The notes under the pieces were generated by a model, which was not told the DNA's origin, did no database searches, and worked only from the letters and a program-made list of their open reading frames with translations. DNA of 64,000 nt from Flaviflexus massiliensis (lineage in GTDB: Bacteria > Actinomycetota > Actinomycetes > Actinomycetales > Actinomycetaceae). The stretch lies in assembly GCF_001375495.1 (NCBI RefSeq), contig NZ_LN831058.1, positions 310,001 through 374,000 of the forward strand, given 5' to 3'. Every line of letters begins with the position of its first letter. Position 1 is the first letter of the stretch. Made by a program: the position numbers and the translations under genes. This document shows positions 18,797 through 29,465 of the stretch, piece after piece.

Positions 18797-19702
18797 CTAG
18801 CGCTTCCATGTCTCGCCAGTGAGGCGCTCGTACGCGTGCCGATATCGTTCCTGTGTCTTCATGACCACGTGGTCCGGCAGCTCGGGAGGTGGAGTGTCCT
18901 TCACCCACCCGGATTCCTCTGATTTCAGCCAGTCTCGGATGTACTGCTTATCGAGGGAGGGCTGGGATTTGCCGGGCGAGTAGGAGTCGATGAGCCAGAA
19001 GCGTGACGAGTCGGGTGTGAGGATTTCGTCAGCCAGGATCAGATCGGTCTCCCCCGGTTGCATGCGGTACCCGAACTCAAACTTCGTGTCCGCAAGGATC
19101 ACGCCCCGTTCCTCGGCTAAGTCCCGGGCCTTCGTGTATAGCGCGATCGAAATGTCGCGGAGTTGGCGGGCAGTTTCCTTTCCCACACGCTCTTCCACCT
19201 GTTCAAAGGTAATGTTTTCGTCGTGTTCACCCAAGTCCGCTTTCGCGGCCGGAGTGAAGATCGGTTCGTCCAGCCGGTCCCCATCAACCAGCCCCTCGGG
19301 CAGAGTGATGCCACACACCTGTCCCGTTTCCTTGTATTCCTGGTACCCGGACCCCGTAATGTAGCCGCGGACCACACATTCGACGGGAACCATTTGGAGG
19401 CGCTCGGCGATCATTGCCCGCCCCTCCACTTCCTTCGGCACGTGAACGGACACGAAGTGGTTGTCGGTCACGTCCTTGAGTTGCTCGAACCACCACAGCG
19501 TCAGTGCTGTCAGAATCTTTCCCTTATCCGGGATCGGGGTGGGGAGCACGTGATCGAAAGCCGAGATGCGGTCGGACGCAACAATCAGAAGGGCATCCCT
19601 GCCGCTGTGCGCAGACAAATCTGCCGGCGCGTAGAGGTCACGCACCTTACCGGACGCCACGTGCGTCCAGCCGCGCAGGCTCTCATTGGGGGTCTTACTC
19701 AT
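18797..19702 (-). CDS. purC: SAICAR synthase
   Basis: Joins CAIR and aspartate with ATP to give SAICAR. About 301 residues. Motifs: HVASGKVRDLYAP, LLIVASDRISAFDHVL, and VECVVRGYITGSGYQEY; C-terminal DKQYIRDWL. Two ATG codons compete: 19702 (MSKTPNE...) and 19711 (MGTMSK...). Neither has a well-spaced ribosome binding site; the shorter is listed because homologues start close to this point. The open frame extends further upstream to 19789, but those residues do not look like the family. First gene of the purC-S-Q-L operon; a 413-bp region without genes lies upstream. Confidence 0.94.
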   Translation of the reverse strand: MSKTPNESLRGWTHVASGKVRDLYAPADLSAHSGRDALLIVASDRISAFDHVLPTPIPDKGKILTALTLWWFEQLKDVTDNHFVSVHVPKEVEGRAMIAERLQMVPVECVVRGYITGSGYQEYKETGQVCGITLPEGLVDGDRLDEPIFTPAAKADLGEHDENITFEQVEERVGKETARQLRDISIALYTKARDLAEERGVILADTKFEFGYRMQPGETDLILADEILTPDSSRFWLIDSYSPGKSQPSLDKQYIRDWLKSEESGWVKDTPPPELPDHVVMKTQERYRHAYERLTGETWKR

Positions 19703-20115
19703 GGTCCCCATTCTTTCACGGAAAGCACGACTGTGAAGCCCGATCTCAGACTTGCTCACAAGGGATAATTGCCGCACTGCCAGCCACAACGCAGAAGTTC
19801 CACGGACCCAGGTATCAGTTCTCCATTCTTCTCACTGAGGTATCTACCAGCCGTTTTCTAATCCCCTTCGCCCACAAGATTGCCGCCTGTTACCAGCAGA
19901 CAAGACACGCATTTTGCATCAGCAGTAGCTGCGTCCCCACGTAAGGCTACGCGGCTCCCAGGTGACTCATCTGCACCCGGAAACCAGCACCACCAAATGA
20001 TCTGCATGCCGAAACCGCACCGCGGGGAACGCTATCCCTGCGGTGCGGTTCGTGAGATTCAGAAAACTACGCGAGTTTTGTCAGATTTGTAAGTGATATG
20101 AGGATGGGCCGGTCG
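19703..20115. other. Intergenic region between purD and purC (413 bp)
   Basis: No convincing gene or tRNA on either strand. It should hold the purC promoter and leader on the minus strand. It contains the probable purD terminator (AACCGCACCGC 20013-20023 with GCGGTGCGGTT 20040-20050). On the minus strand there are also short adjacent hairpins (CGTA-GCCT-TACG, GCAG-CTA-CTGC) around 19925-19955 that could belong to a structured leader. I could not match these to a known riboswitch. Confidence 0.5.
20013..20050 (-). terminator. Probable purD terminator
   Basis: An 11-bp perfect stem AACCGCACCGC / GCGGTGCGGTT with a 16-nt loop that can add GGG/CCC pairs, 66 nt after the purD stop. Followed on the minus strand by GGTTTCGG, a weak T-run. 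Confidence 0.6.
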
Positions 20116-21333
20116 TTAGATGCCTGCGGCGATGTCGGTGCGGTACTGCATCCCCTCAAACGGAACAATCGCCGAGTAGGCGGCCTCACGGGCCTGGGCA
20201 ACGGTTTCGCCCTTGCCGATAACAGCTGCGACCCTGCCTCCGGTCGTTACCACCCGGTCATCTTTCCATGCTGTTCCCGCATGAATCAGCCCCTCCATGG
20301 GACTCACCTCAACACCGAGAGTAAGCTTGCCCGGGTATCCTTCACTCGCAAGCACGACCGCAACAACGGCATCCTCATCCCATTCGAGCGGTTCGAGCTG
20401 GTGGAGCTTGCCCGTGGCTGCCGCGTACAGCACCTCGGTCAGGGGTGTCTTGAGTCGAGGTAGCACGGCCTGAGTTTCGGGGTCACCAAAGCGCACGTTA
20501 AATTCGATGACTCGGATGCCGCGCTCGGTTAGAGCAAGTCCGCAGTAGAGGATTCCAACGAACGGGGTGCCTTGGCGTTCTAGTTCCCGAATAACGGGGT
20601 AGGCGACTCGTTCGAGGACCTCGTCGGCCAGACCAACGGGCGCCCACGGAAGCGGAGAGTATGAGCCCATCCCACCCGTGTTGGGGCCTTCCCCACCGTC
20701 CTTTAGTCTCTTGAAGTCCTGTGCCGCCTCGAGGGGGATGACGGTCTTGCCATCACACACGCACAGGAGGGAAACTTCGGGTCCGTCAAGGAACTCTTCG
20801 ATGACGACGCTTCCGCCCGCATCAATACACTCGAATGCGTGCTCCCGGGCCTTCTCGAGGTCCTCGGTGACAACAACCCCCTTGCCTGCTGCGAGCCCAT
20901 CGTCTTTCACCACGTAGGGCGGCGGGAACATCTGCAGGGCGTCTTCTGCTTCTTCGCGGGTGGAGCAGATTCGTGCAAGTGCGGTGGGTACTTCCGCGAG
21001 CGCCATGATCTCCTTGGCAAAAGCCTTCGATCCCTCCAGTTTCGCCGCGGCACCACTCGGGCCGAATACAGCCACTCCCGCTTCTCGTAGGTCATCAGCC
21101 ACGCCAGCAACGAGTGGGGCTTCGGGTCCGATAACAACGAGGTCAACGTTCTTGTGAAGTGCGATCTCGACGATGGCGCGTCCGTTGAGAATGTCACCAT
21201 CGATGCATTCAGCGTTCTCAATGTGGCTGATGCCGGGGTTTCCGGGGACCGCGTACAAGGCTTCTACATGGGGTGCGAGGGAGAGTGCAAGCGCGTGCTC
21301 TCGGCCGCCCGAACCGAGGAGGAGAATCTTCAT
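20116..21333 (-). CDS. purD: Phosphoribosylamine-glycine ligase (GAR synthetase)
   Basis: Second step of purine synthesis: phosphoribosylamine + glycine + ATP to GAR. 405 residues from ATG 21333, which gives the family start MKILLLGSGGREHAL; the longer frame to 21357 adds only MGAGSLLA. ATP-grasp features: PYVVKDDGLAAGKGVVV, GPEVSLLCVCDG, and EFNVRFGDPETQ. No ribosome binding site is present; TAGTCT lies 7 nt before the ATG, so the mRNA is probably leaderless. Monocistronic, 413 bp upstream of purC. Confidence 0.95.
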   Translation of the reverse strand: MKILLLGSGGREHALALSLAPHVEALYAVPGNPGISHIENAECIDGDILNGRAIVEIALHKNVDLVVIGPEAPLVAGVADDLREAGVAVFGPSGAAAKLEGSKAFAKEIMALAEVPTALARICSTREEAEDALQMFPPPYVVKDDGLAAGKGVVVTEDLEKAREHAFECIDAGGSVVIEEFLDGPEVSLLCVCDGKTVIPLEAAQDFKRLKDGGEGPNTGGMGSYSPLPWAPVGLADEVLERVAYPVIRELERQGTPFVGILYCGLALTERGIRVIEFNVRFGDPETQAVLPRLKTPLTEVLYAAATGKLHQLEPLEWDEDAVVAVVLASEGYPGKLTLGVEVSPMEGLIHAGTAWKDDRVVTTGGRVAAVIGKGETVAQAREAAYSAIVPFEGMQYRTDIAAGI

Positions 21334-21340
21334 AGCTAAG

Positions 21341-21346
21341 AGACTA
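21341..21346 (-). promoter_or_regulatory. Putative leaderless -10 element of purD
   Basis: TAGTCT on the minus strand, 7 nt before ATG 21333, with no ribosome binding site. The same hexamer precedes the lipoprotein gene at 45481-45912 with 6-nt spacing. Confidence 0.45.
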
Positions 21347-21512
21347 CCCGCGCCCACCCGCAGGTGACGTGTCCGGGAGGCTGGAATTCATCACGTGAAC
21401 ACGAAACCGTGATGGTTTCCGCCACTAGTTTTTCACGGGCTTGGGAAGGCGAACCGGAAGTATCGGAGTCTTCCGGGAGCTGCCTGGCGGAGGGATAAGG
21501 ACAAAAATGGGT

Positions 21513-21540
21513 TGTGGCAGGAGCCGAAGCTCCTGCCACA
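21513..21540 (-). terminator. Terminator after pckG
   Basis: A perfect 12-bp stem (TGTGGCAGGAGC / GCTCCTGCCACA) with a TTCG loop on the minus strand, 46 nt beyond the pckG stop. A T-run (ATTTTTG) follows 5 nt after the stem. Confidence 0.85.
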
Positions 21541-21585
21541 TTGAGGATTCACATCCCTTGAATCAAGTGCTCAGATTTAGGCGAG

Positions 21586-23454
21586 CTAGTTTGCTCGTGC
21601 CGCTTCGATCCGCTTGCGGAACTCGTCGAGCTGACCGCGGACTGATGCGGGGACTCTGTCACCGAACTTGCTGAAGTATTCTTCAACGCTGTCGATTTCT
21701 GTCGCCCAAGCATCCGGGTCGGTTTCGAACAGGGCATTCCATTCGTCCTCGCCGATGTCGAGTCCATCGAGGTTGAAGTCCTCGAACTTGGGGTAGCGTC
21801 CGGTGATGCCGTCCACGGTTTCCACGCGACCGTCCGCACGGCGAACAATCCAGTCGAGCACTCGGGAGTTGTCACCGAAGCCGGGCCACATGAACTTGCC
21901 GTCCTCGTCCTTGCGGAACCAGTTGACCTGGTAGATCTTCGGGAACTTATCGCCGAGCTTCTCCTGAAGTTCGGTCCAGTGTCCCCAGTAGTCGGCCATG
22001 TTGTAGCCGATGAAGGGGAGCATCGCGAACGGGTCGTGACGGAGCGATCCGGCCTCAACGTCGGTTGCTGCCGCGGTAACCTCGGAAGCCACGGAGGCTC
22101 CGATGAAGACGCCGTGGTCGGGCGAATACTGTTCGGCGACCAGGGGGACGTTGGTGGCGCGGCGTCCACCGAACAGGATCGCGTCCACCGGTACGCCTTC
22201 GGGGGCTTCCCAGTCAGGGCAGATGATCGGGCACTGCGAGGCGGGAACCGTGAAACGCGAGTTCGGGTGTGCTGCGAGCTTGCCTGCTTCGGCATCGGAC
22301 TTCGTGTAGTCGTTGCCGTGCCAGTCAATGAGGTGGTCGGGCATCTCACCATCGATGCCCTCCCACCAAACGTCACCATCGTCGGTTAGGGCAACGTTGG
22401 TGAAGATCGAGTTTGCACGCGCGGTCTCCATCGCCATCGGGTTCGTGTCGTACGAGGTGCCCGGGGCAACTCCAAAGAAGCCAGCTTCGGGGTTGATGGC
22501 GCGCAGGGTGCCGTCGGGGCCGGGACGCATCCACGCAATGTCGTCACCGATCGTTTCAACCTTGTAGCCCTCGATCGTGGGCTGGAGCATCGCGAGGTTG
22601 GTCTTGCCACAGGCCGAGGGGAAAGCAGCGGTCACGTGGAACTGCTTGCCGGTCGCTTCTTCGGTGAGGCGGAGAATGAGCATGTGCTCTGCCATCCAAC
22701 CATCCCTCTTCGCCATCGTGGAGGCGATGCGAAGCGCGAAGCACTTCTTACCCAGGAGGGCGTTACCGCCGTATCCGGACCCGTAGGACCAGATCTCGTT
22801 GGTTTCAGGGAAGTGAGTAATGTACTTTTCGTCATTGCACGGCCAGGTCGTATCGGGCCGCTCATTGCCTTCAGCGTCGATCAGCGGGTAGCCGACCGAG
22901 TGCACGGCGGGCACCCATTCCTGGCCTTTGCCGATGAGTTCAAGGGCGGGTGTTCCCATGCGGGTCATGATCCTCATGTTGACCACAACGTATGGCGAGT
23001 CGGAGATTTCCACTCCGAGCTGGGAGATCGGGCCACCAACCGGTCCCATGGAGAATGGGATCACGTACATGGTCCGTCCCCTCATGGCGCCGTCAAAGAC
23101 TCGGCCGAGGGTCTCCTTCATTTCTTTCGGGTCCGCCCAGTTGTTGGTCGGCCCAGCATCCTCTTCCTTTTCGGAGCAGATGTAGGTGCGTGATTCAACG
23201 CGTGCAACATCGGAGGGGAGAGAACGAGCAAGGAACGAGTTTGGTCGCTTTTCGGGGTTGAGCCTGGTGAACATTCCAGACTCCACCATCTGGCCCGTCA
23301 GCAGATCCCATTCCGCATCGGTGCCATCCACCCAGAAAATATCCTTGGGCTTCGCCAGGTTGGCAATGGTCGTTACCCACTCCACCAGGTCCGCCGGCGC
23401 AATCTCCGGGGCATTTGCCTTGACGTCGTCAACCGTATAGGTCCTGTCAGTCAT
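21586..23454 (-). CDS. pckG: Phosphoenolpyruvate carboxykinase (GTP)
   Basis: Interconverts oxaloacetate + GTP and PEP + CO2 + GDP. 622 residues, typical of the GTP-dependent actinobacterial enzyme. The P-loop with the reactive cysteine is [13 protein letters not shown] near residue 270, and other segments are [17 protein letters not shown] and [18 protein letters not shown]. Start at ATG 23454, which has AGGAGGAAG upstream; the longer frame to 23496 would include that ribosome binding site. Single gene with its own terminator. With ptsI, fba and glgP nearby it marks active central carbon metabolism. Confidence 0.96.
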   Translation of the reverse strand: MTDRTYTVDDVKANAPEIAPADLVEWVTTIANLAKPKDIFWVDGTDAEWDLLTGQMVESGMFTRLNPEKRPNSFLARSLPSDVARVESRTYICSEKEEDAGPTNNWADPKEMKETLGRVFDGAMRGRTMYVIPFSMGPVGGPISQLGVEISDSPYVVVNMRIMTRMGTPALELIGKGQEWVPAVHSVGYPLIDAEGNERPDTTWPCNDEKYITHFPETNEIWSYGSGYGGNALLGKKCFALRIASTMAKRDGWMAEHMLILRLTEEATGKQFHVTAAFPSACGKTNLAMLQPTIEGYKVETIGDDIAWMRPGPDGTLRAINPEAGFFGVAPGTSYDTNPMAMETARANSIFTNVALTDDGDVWWEGIDGEMPDHLIDWHGNDYTKSDAEAGKLAAHPNSRFTVPASQCPIICPDWEAPEGVPVDAILFGGRRATNVPLVAEQYSPDHGVFIGASVASEVTAAATDVEAGSLRHDPFAMLPFIGYNMADYWGHWTELQEKLGDKFPKIYQVNWFRKDEDGKFMWPGFGDNSRVLDWIVRRADGRVETVDGITGRYPKFEDFNLDGLDIGEDEWNALFETDPDAWATEIDSVEEYFSKFGDRVPASVRGQLDEFRKRIEAARAN

Positions 23455-24042
23455 CGCTCTTCCTCCTAGAATTAGGCGATGGTCACTTTCCTTCATTGGT
23501 CAAGTACCACCTAAATTATCTCCCCTGAAAGTGCCCACATAATGGGACTATGGGCCGATTTTCCAGCGGAAATACGTAGGACTGTTGACCTACCACTCCC
23601 ACCATCATGTCCATTTGTCCCCTATCCGCGGTGCTTTGGACCGATGTGGAAGCGCCACCGGGACAATATGCAAGGCCTGCCCAGCAAATCCTCCTCTCGT
23701 CTCTTTTTCACCCACTCAAGAAACGCTGTCGGACCGGTTGCGACCCCCTCAAGGCCATCATCAATCTCGTTGAACACCAGGCAGGGGCGGTCGGCGTGAA
23801 TTCTGTCTGCAACTAACCCAGGGGAAGGACCCAACAGTCAAGCGCAGTAGGGAGCGTTTCCACCCCTCCCCTGTCGACTACCCGATCCAGACTTTTCCCT
23901 AACATTTCGCCGATTTTTCAGGCTTCATTCAGAATCTAGTCAGAACTCCCCACCAAATTGTTAATTCTTTGCGGAATCTTCCCCTTATCGTGGACTGCGT
24001 AAGGCCGCGAGCGATGGCGACCGGCATTCTGAAAGGAAAGTT
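23455..24042. other. Intergenic region between pckG and the LppM-like gene (588 bp)
   Basis: Divergent promoter region of pckG (minus) and the LppM-like gene (plus). A few short open frames exist on both strands (for instance 23622-23834 minus) but none has a ribosome binding site or recognisable product. The plus-strand end carries AAAGGAAAG just before ATG 24043. I see no RNA gene. Confidence 0.5.
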
Positions 24043-25068
24043 ATGAAAACCCGCACCAAGAAAGCACTCGTGGTTGCAGCTATTGCACCCGCCGCGCTGG
24101 TCCTGTCTGCATGCCGTGCCGAAACAATCATCGAAATCAAGGACGACGGCACCGCTAGCGTCGTCATGGAGTTCGAGGACACCGAGGGCATGCTCAGCGG
24201 CATGGGCTATACCTGTGATCAGCTCTTCGAAGAAATGGACATCTCTGATCCCGAGAACGGCACCTACGAAGTCGAAGACCTCTCCGGCGCCAACCTCTCG
24301 TGCCGCCTGACCGCGACCTCGGACGAAAACGTGGTTGATGACTCCACTCTCATCGACAACGGTGACTCCTACACATTCGTCGCGGAGGGTGACCCGAGCA
24401 TGTCGATGGACGAACTCGAAATGCCCGAAGGCATGGACTTCGAGTTGGACTTCACGCTCACGATCCAGATGCCGGGCGAAATCACGGAAGCCACCAACGG
24501 TGGCGAAATCGATGGCAACCGCGCCTCCTACCACGACTTCAATGCCATGGCTCAGGGCTTCGAAGTGACCGGCATGAAGTCCGGGGGCGGCGAAAGCCCC
24601 TCGACCGACAAGGACGCCACCACCGAGCCCCCTGACGATTGCAGTGATGGCCAGGGTGAGGGTTGCGTCGAACCGATGCCACCCAACGAAAATGACGACG
24701 AGAAAGACCCTTCCGGCGATAACAAGGGCGACAGCCAGGACAGCCAGGATGAGTCTGACGATGCCGGAGACTCGGCTAGTGACTCCGACGATTCCGGCTT
24801 CCCCATGTGGGCATGGTTCGCCATCGGTGGTGGCGTCATTGTCATCGCAGGCATCGTAATCTGGGCGCTGACCCGCAATAAGAACAAGAACAACCACGGC
24901 GGCCCCTACGGTCCCGGTGGCGGTCAGTACGGCGGTCCTCAGGGCGGACAATACGGCGGTCCTCAGGGCGGACAATACGGCGGTCCTCAGGGCGGACAGT
25001 ACGGTGGCCCCCAGCAGGGCAACCAGTCTCCCTACAACCCCAACCAGGGCGGACAGGGCTGGAACTAA
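24043..25068 (+). CDS. LppM-family lipoprotein with membrane anchor and Gly/Tyr/Gln repeat tail
   Basis: 341 residues. Lipoprotein signal with lipobox LSAC (Cys23) preceded by KTRTKK. The ectodomain (about 24-185) resembles the LppM family (AETIIEIKDDGTASVVMEFEDT; residues 26-47). Then a long acidic Asp/Ser/Glu linker, one membrane span (about 252-276, MWAWFAIGGGVIVIAGIVIWAL), a basic stop (RNKNKNN), and a cytoplasmic tail with tandem QYGGPQGG units. The gene therefore combines a lipid anchor and a C-terminal span. LppM in mycobacteria affects envelope glycolipids; the role here is unknown. AAAGGAAAG before ATG. Terminator at 25141. Confidence 0.75.
   Translation: MKTRTKKALVVAAIAPAALVLSACRAETIIEIKDDGTASVVMEFEDTEGMLSGMGYTCDQLFEEMDISDPENGTYEVEDLSGANLSCRLTATSDENVVDDSTLIDNGDSYTFVAEGDPSMSMDELEMPEGMDFELDFTLTIQMPGEITEATNGGEIDGNRASYHDFNAMAQGFEVTGMKSGGGESPSTDKDATTEPPDDCSDGQGEGCVEPMPPNENDDEKDPSGDNKGDSQDSQDESDDAGDSASDSDDSGFPMWAWFAIGGGVIVIAGIVIWALTRNKNKNNHGGPYGPGGGQYGGPQGGQYGGPQGGQYGGPQGGQYGGPQQGNQSPYNPNQGGQGWN
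24925..25020 (+). repeat. Four tandem 24-nt repeats in the LppM-like gene
   Basis: Units at 24925, 24949, 24973 and 24997, each coding QYGGPQGG (the last ends GGPQQG). Units two and three are identical in DNA. In-frame slippage here would change tail length without breaking the gene. Confidence 0.9.
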
Positions 25069-25140
25069 CCACCAGCAGCGCTGACCGCAGCCCCAGGTAA
25101 CACGGAGGCAACGCGATCAGCACAGCTAATACTTAAAACG

Positions 25141-25174
25141 GGGAGGGAGCAGACCACACGGTTTGCTCCCTCCC
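25141..25174 (+). terminator. Terminator after the LppM-like gene
   Basis: Stem GGGAGGGAGCA / TGCTCCCTCCC extended by GACC/GGTT around an ACAC loop, followed by TTCACATTTCC. It lies 72 nt after the stop. Confidence 0.8.
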
Positions 25175-25346
25175 TTCACATTTCCTTAACTACCTACGCC
25201 TTACATCCGGTAGCTGGCGGACAGCATGATGTCTTGCCCAATCCCTTCACTCAAACAAAGGCCCTCCCCCCGCTCAATGCAGGGGAGGATCTACTCATTC
25301 AGTGTGCGGTTGTTAGCCGGGCCAGTCGGTGCGCCGCTGGCTACTT

Positions 25347-26952
<1,606 letters not shown>

Positions 26953-29346
26953 ATGACCTCTGATTTGACGAGCAGCCTAGGCTCGTTCACTCGAGCAGGT
27001 TCGGGCCGTTCCCCGCAGTCATCAACCCCGATGGAACTGTGGTCCGGGCTGTCCTCGAACATTGTCGATCTTATTGCTGACAAGTGGGAGGCTTCCGCGC
27101 AACGCGCTTCCACGGGCCGCCAACAGCATTATTTCTCTGCAGAGTTCCTCATGGGTAGGGCCCTACTCAACAACCTGACCAACCTCAACCTGGTCGACAA
27201 AGCTTCCGAAGCCGTGGAGTCTTACGGTTTCAACCTGTCCGATGTTCTCGAAGCGGAACACGATGCTGCACTCGGTAACGGTGGCTTGGGCCGTCTCGCC
27301 GCATGCTTCCTCGATTCCTGTGCAACATTGGATTTGCCGGTCACGGGCTACGGCATTCTCTACCGCTACGGACTGTTCAAGCAGCAGTTCCAGGATGGCT
27401 TCCAGGTGGAGCACCCGGATCCGTGGATGGAGGGTGGCTACCCCTTCGTTATCCGCCGTGAAGAAGAAGCCCGTTTCGTCAAGTTTGACGATCTCGATGT
27501 GCGCGCAATCCCCTACGACATGCCGATCACCGGGTACGGGACTGACAACGTTGGCACCCTGCGCCTGTGGAAGTCGGAGCCCATGGAGGAGTTCGACTAC
27601 GAAGCCTTCAACTCCCAGCGCTTCACCGAGGCCATTGTTGAGCGCGAGCGCGTTGCCGACCTCTGTCGCGTGCTCTACCCGAACGACACCACCTACGAAG
27701 GTAAGGTCCTTCGTGTCCGTCAGCAGTACTTCTTCGTTTCCGCCTCCCTGCAGGCCATGGTCGATAACTACATCGAACATCACGGTGAGGACCTCACGAA
27801 CTTCTACAAGTACAACTGCATTCAGCTGAACGACACCCATCCGGTTCTCGCGATCCCCGAACTCATGCGCATCTTCCTCGACGATCACGGCATGACCTGG
27901 GAAGCGGCCTGGGAGATCACCCAGAAAACCTTCGCCTACACGAACCACACGACGCTCGCCGAGGCACTCGAGACCTGGGAGTACTCCATCTTCCAGCAGC
28001 TGTTCGGCAGGGTGCTCGAAATCATTGCCGAGATCGATCGTGGGTTCCGGATCGACATGGCGGAGCGCGGCATTGCCGATGAACGCATCAACTACCTCGC
28101 CCCGATCTCCAATGGCCGCATCCACATGGCCTGGATTGCCTGCTACGCCGCCTTCTCAATCAACGGCGTTGCCGCGATCCACACCAACATCCTCAAGAAG
28201 GACACCCTTGGTGACTGGTACCAGCTGTGGCCCGAGAAGTTTAATAACAAGACCAACGGAGTGACCCCGCGCCGCTGGCTCAACCAGTGCAACCCGCGCC
28301 TCGCACGCCTCCTCGACAAGCTCGTCGGCTCCGATGCGTGGGTCTCCGACCTTGACCTTCTCTTGCCGCTGCAGAAGCACGGCAAGAAAAAGAAGGTCAT
28401 GCAGGAACTGATTGACATCAAGCTTGCCAACAAGCGTGACTTCGCGGCCTGGATCGAGAAGCGTCAGGGCATCAAGATCAACCCCGATGCTGTCTTCGAT
28501 GTTCAGATCAAGAGGCTCCACGAATACAAGAGACAGCTCCTCAACGCGTTCTACGTTCTTGATAGCTACTTCCAGATCAAGGACAACCCGAACCTCGACG
28601 TGGTTCCGTCCGTTGCGATCTTTGGCGCCAAGGCAGCACCCGGATACTTCCGTGCCAAGGCCATCATCAAGCTCATCAATGAGATCGCGAACCTCGTCAA
28701 TAACGATCCTGAGATTGGTGACAAGCTCAAGGTTGTCTTCATTGAGAATTACAATGTGACTCCCGCCGAGAAGGTCATCCCCGCCGCCGACATCTCCGAG
28801 CAGATCTCGACCGCCGGTAAGGAAGCTTCCGGCACGGGCAACATGAAGTTCATGATGAACGGGGCTCTCACTCTCGGCACCCTCGACGGCGCCAACGTGG
28901 AAATCGTTGACTCCGTGGGAGACGAGAATGCCTACATTTTCGGCGCCAAGGAAGACGAACTCCCGGCCATCATGGCGACCTACGATCCGTACGCAACCAT
29001 GGAAGCAACCGAAGGCCTCAGCCGGGTTGTGAACGCTTTGACCGACGGCACGCTGGATGACAGGGGTTCAGGCATGTTTGCTGACATTCGCCGTTCCCTC
29101 CTCGAATCGGGCCCGGGCGGCTCCGATATCTACTACGTGCTCGGCGACTTTGCTTCCTACCGCGAGGCCCGCAACCGCGCACTCGAGGACTACCGCGACC
29201 CGATCGAGTGGGCGCGCAAGTGCTGGGTCAACATCACCGAATCCGGCCGCTTCTCCTCGGACCGCACTATTCGCGACTACGCTCGCGAGGTCTGGAAGAT
29301 CGACCCGGTCAGCATCCCACCCGCATCCAAGCCTGCCACCAAGTAG
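26953..29346 (+). CDS. glgP: Glycogen/alpha-glucan phosphorylase
   Basis: Releases glucose-1-phosphate from alpha-1,4-glucans. 797 residues, typical of the GT35 phosphorylases of the animal/E. coli MalP-GlgP type. N-terminal half: QQHYFSAEFLMGRALLNNL and ALGNGGLGRLAACFLDS. The PLP site is EASGTGNMKFMMNGALTLGT, with the Schiff-base Lys at residue 632. ATG with GAAGGAG upstream. Single gene ending in a strong hairpin at 29365. It may process endogenous glycogen or maltodextrins; no other glycogen gene is in the window. Confidence 0.96.
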   Translation: MTSDLTSSLGSFTRAGSGRSPQSSTPMELWSGLSSNIVDLIADKWEASAQRASTGRQQHYFSAEFLMGRALLNNLTNLNLVDKASEAVESYGFNLSDVLEAEHDAALGNGGLGRLAACFLDSCATLDLPVTGYGILYRYGLFKQQFQDGFQVEHPDPWMEGGYPFVIRREEEARFVKFDDLDVRAIPYDMPITGYGTDNVGTLRLWKSEPMEEFDYEAFNSQRFTEAIVERERVADLCRVLYPNDTTYEGKVLRVRQQYFFVSASLQAMVDNYIEHHGEDLTNFYKYNCIQLNDTHPVLAIPELMRIFLDDHGMTWEAAWEITQKTFAYTNHTTLAEALETWEYSIFQQLFGRVLEIIAEIDRGFRIDMAERGIADERINYLAPISNGRIHMAWIACYAAFSINGVAAIHTNILKKDTLGDWYQLWPEKFNNKTNGVTPRRWLNQCNPRLARLLDKLVGSDAWVSDLDLLLPLQKHGKKKKVMQELIDIKLANKRDFAAWIEKRQGIKINPDAVFDVQIKRLHEYKRQLLNAFYVLDSYFQIKDNPNLDVVPSVAIFGAKAAPGYFRAKAIIKLINEIANLVNNDPEIGDKLKVVFIENYNVTPAEKVIPAADISEQISTAGKEASGTGNMKFMMNGALTLGTLDGANVEIVDSVGDENAYIFGAKEDELPAIMATYDPYATMEATEGLSRVVNALTDGTLDDRGSGMFADIRRSLLESGPGGSDIYYVLGDFASYREARNRALEDYRDPIEWARKCWVNITESGRFSSDRTIRDYAREVWKIDPVSIPPASKPATK

Positions 29347-29364
29347 CAGCGGTTAGCTGATCGC

Positions 29365-29396
29365 AGGTGTGCCCCGTCCACGGACGGGGCACACCT
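29365..29396 (+). terminator. Hairpin terminator after glgP
   Basis: A near-continuous inverted repeat AGGTGTGCCCCGTCC / GGACGGGGCACACCT, starting 19 nt after the glgP stop. There is no T-run on either strand, but the stem is very stable, and it may also end transcripts of the convergent ABC ATPase gene. Confidence 0.7.
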
Positions 29397-29465
29397 ATAA
29401 TCAGAATTGCAGACCTGTCCACGCTTGCAATCGCATGTCCGCTACTACAGATCTAGAAATTCAAA

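Noticed and set aside
19880-20092. Possible cobalamin, TPP or ykkC-type riboswitch upstream of purC
   Set aside because: The conserved core sequences of these classes are not present on either strand; only short hairpins remain.
23622-23834. 70-codon minus-strand frame upstream of pckG
   Set aside because: It reads like plausible protein in parts but starts at TTG without a ribosome binding site and matches nothing I know. Too weak to call.
23929-24975. 348-codon minus-strand frame opposite the LppM-like gene
   Set aside because: The plus-strand reading has a lipobox, membrane span and a good ribosome binding site; the minus frame is low-complexity Val/Ala/Gly.
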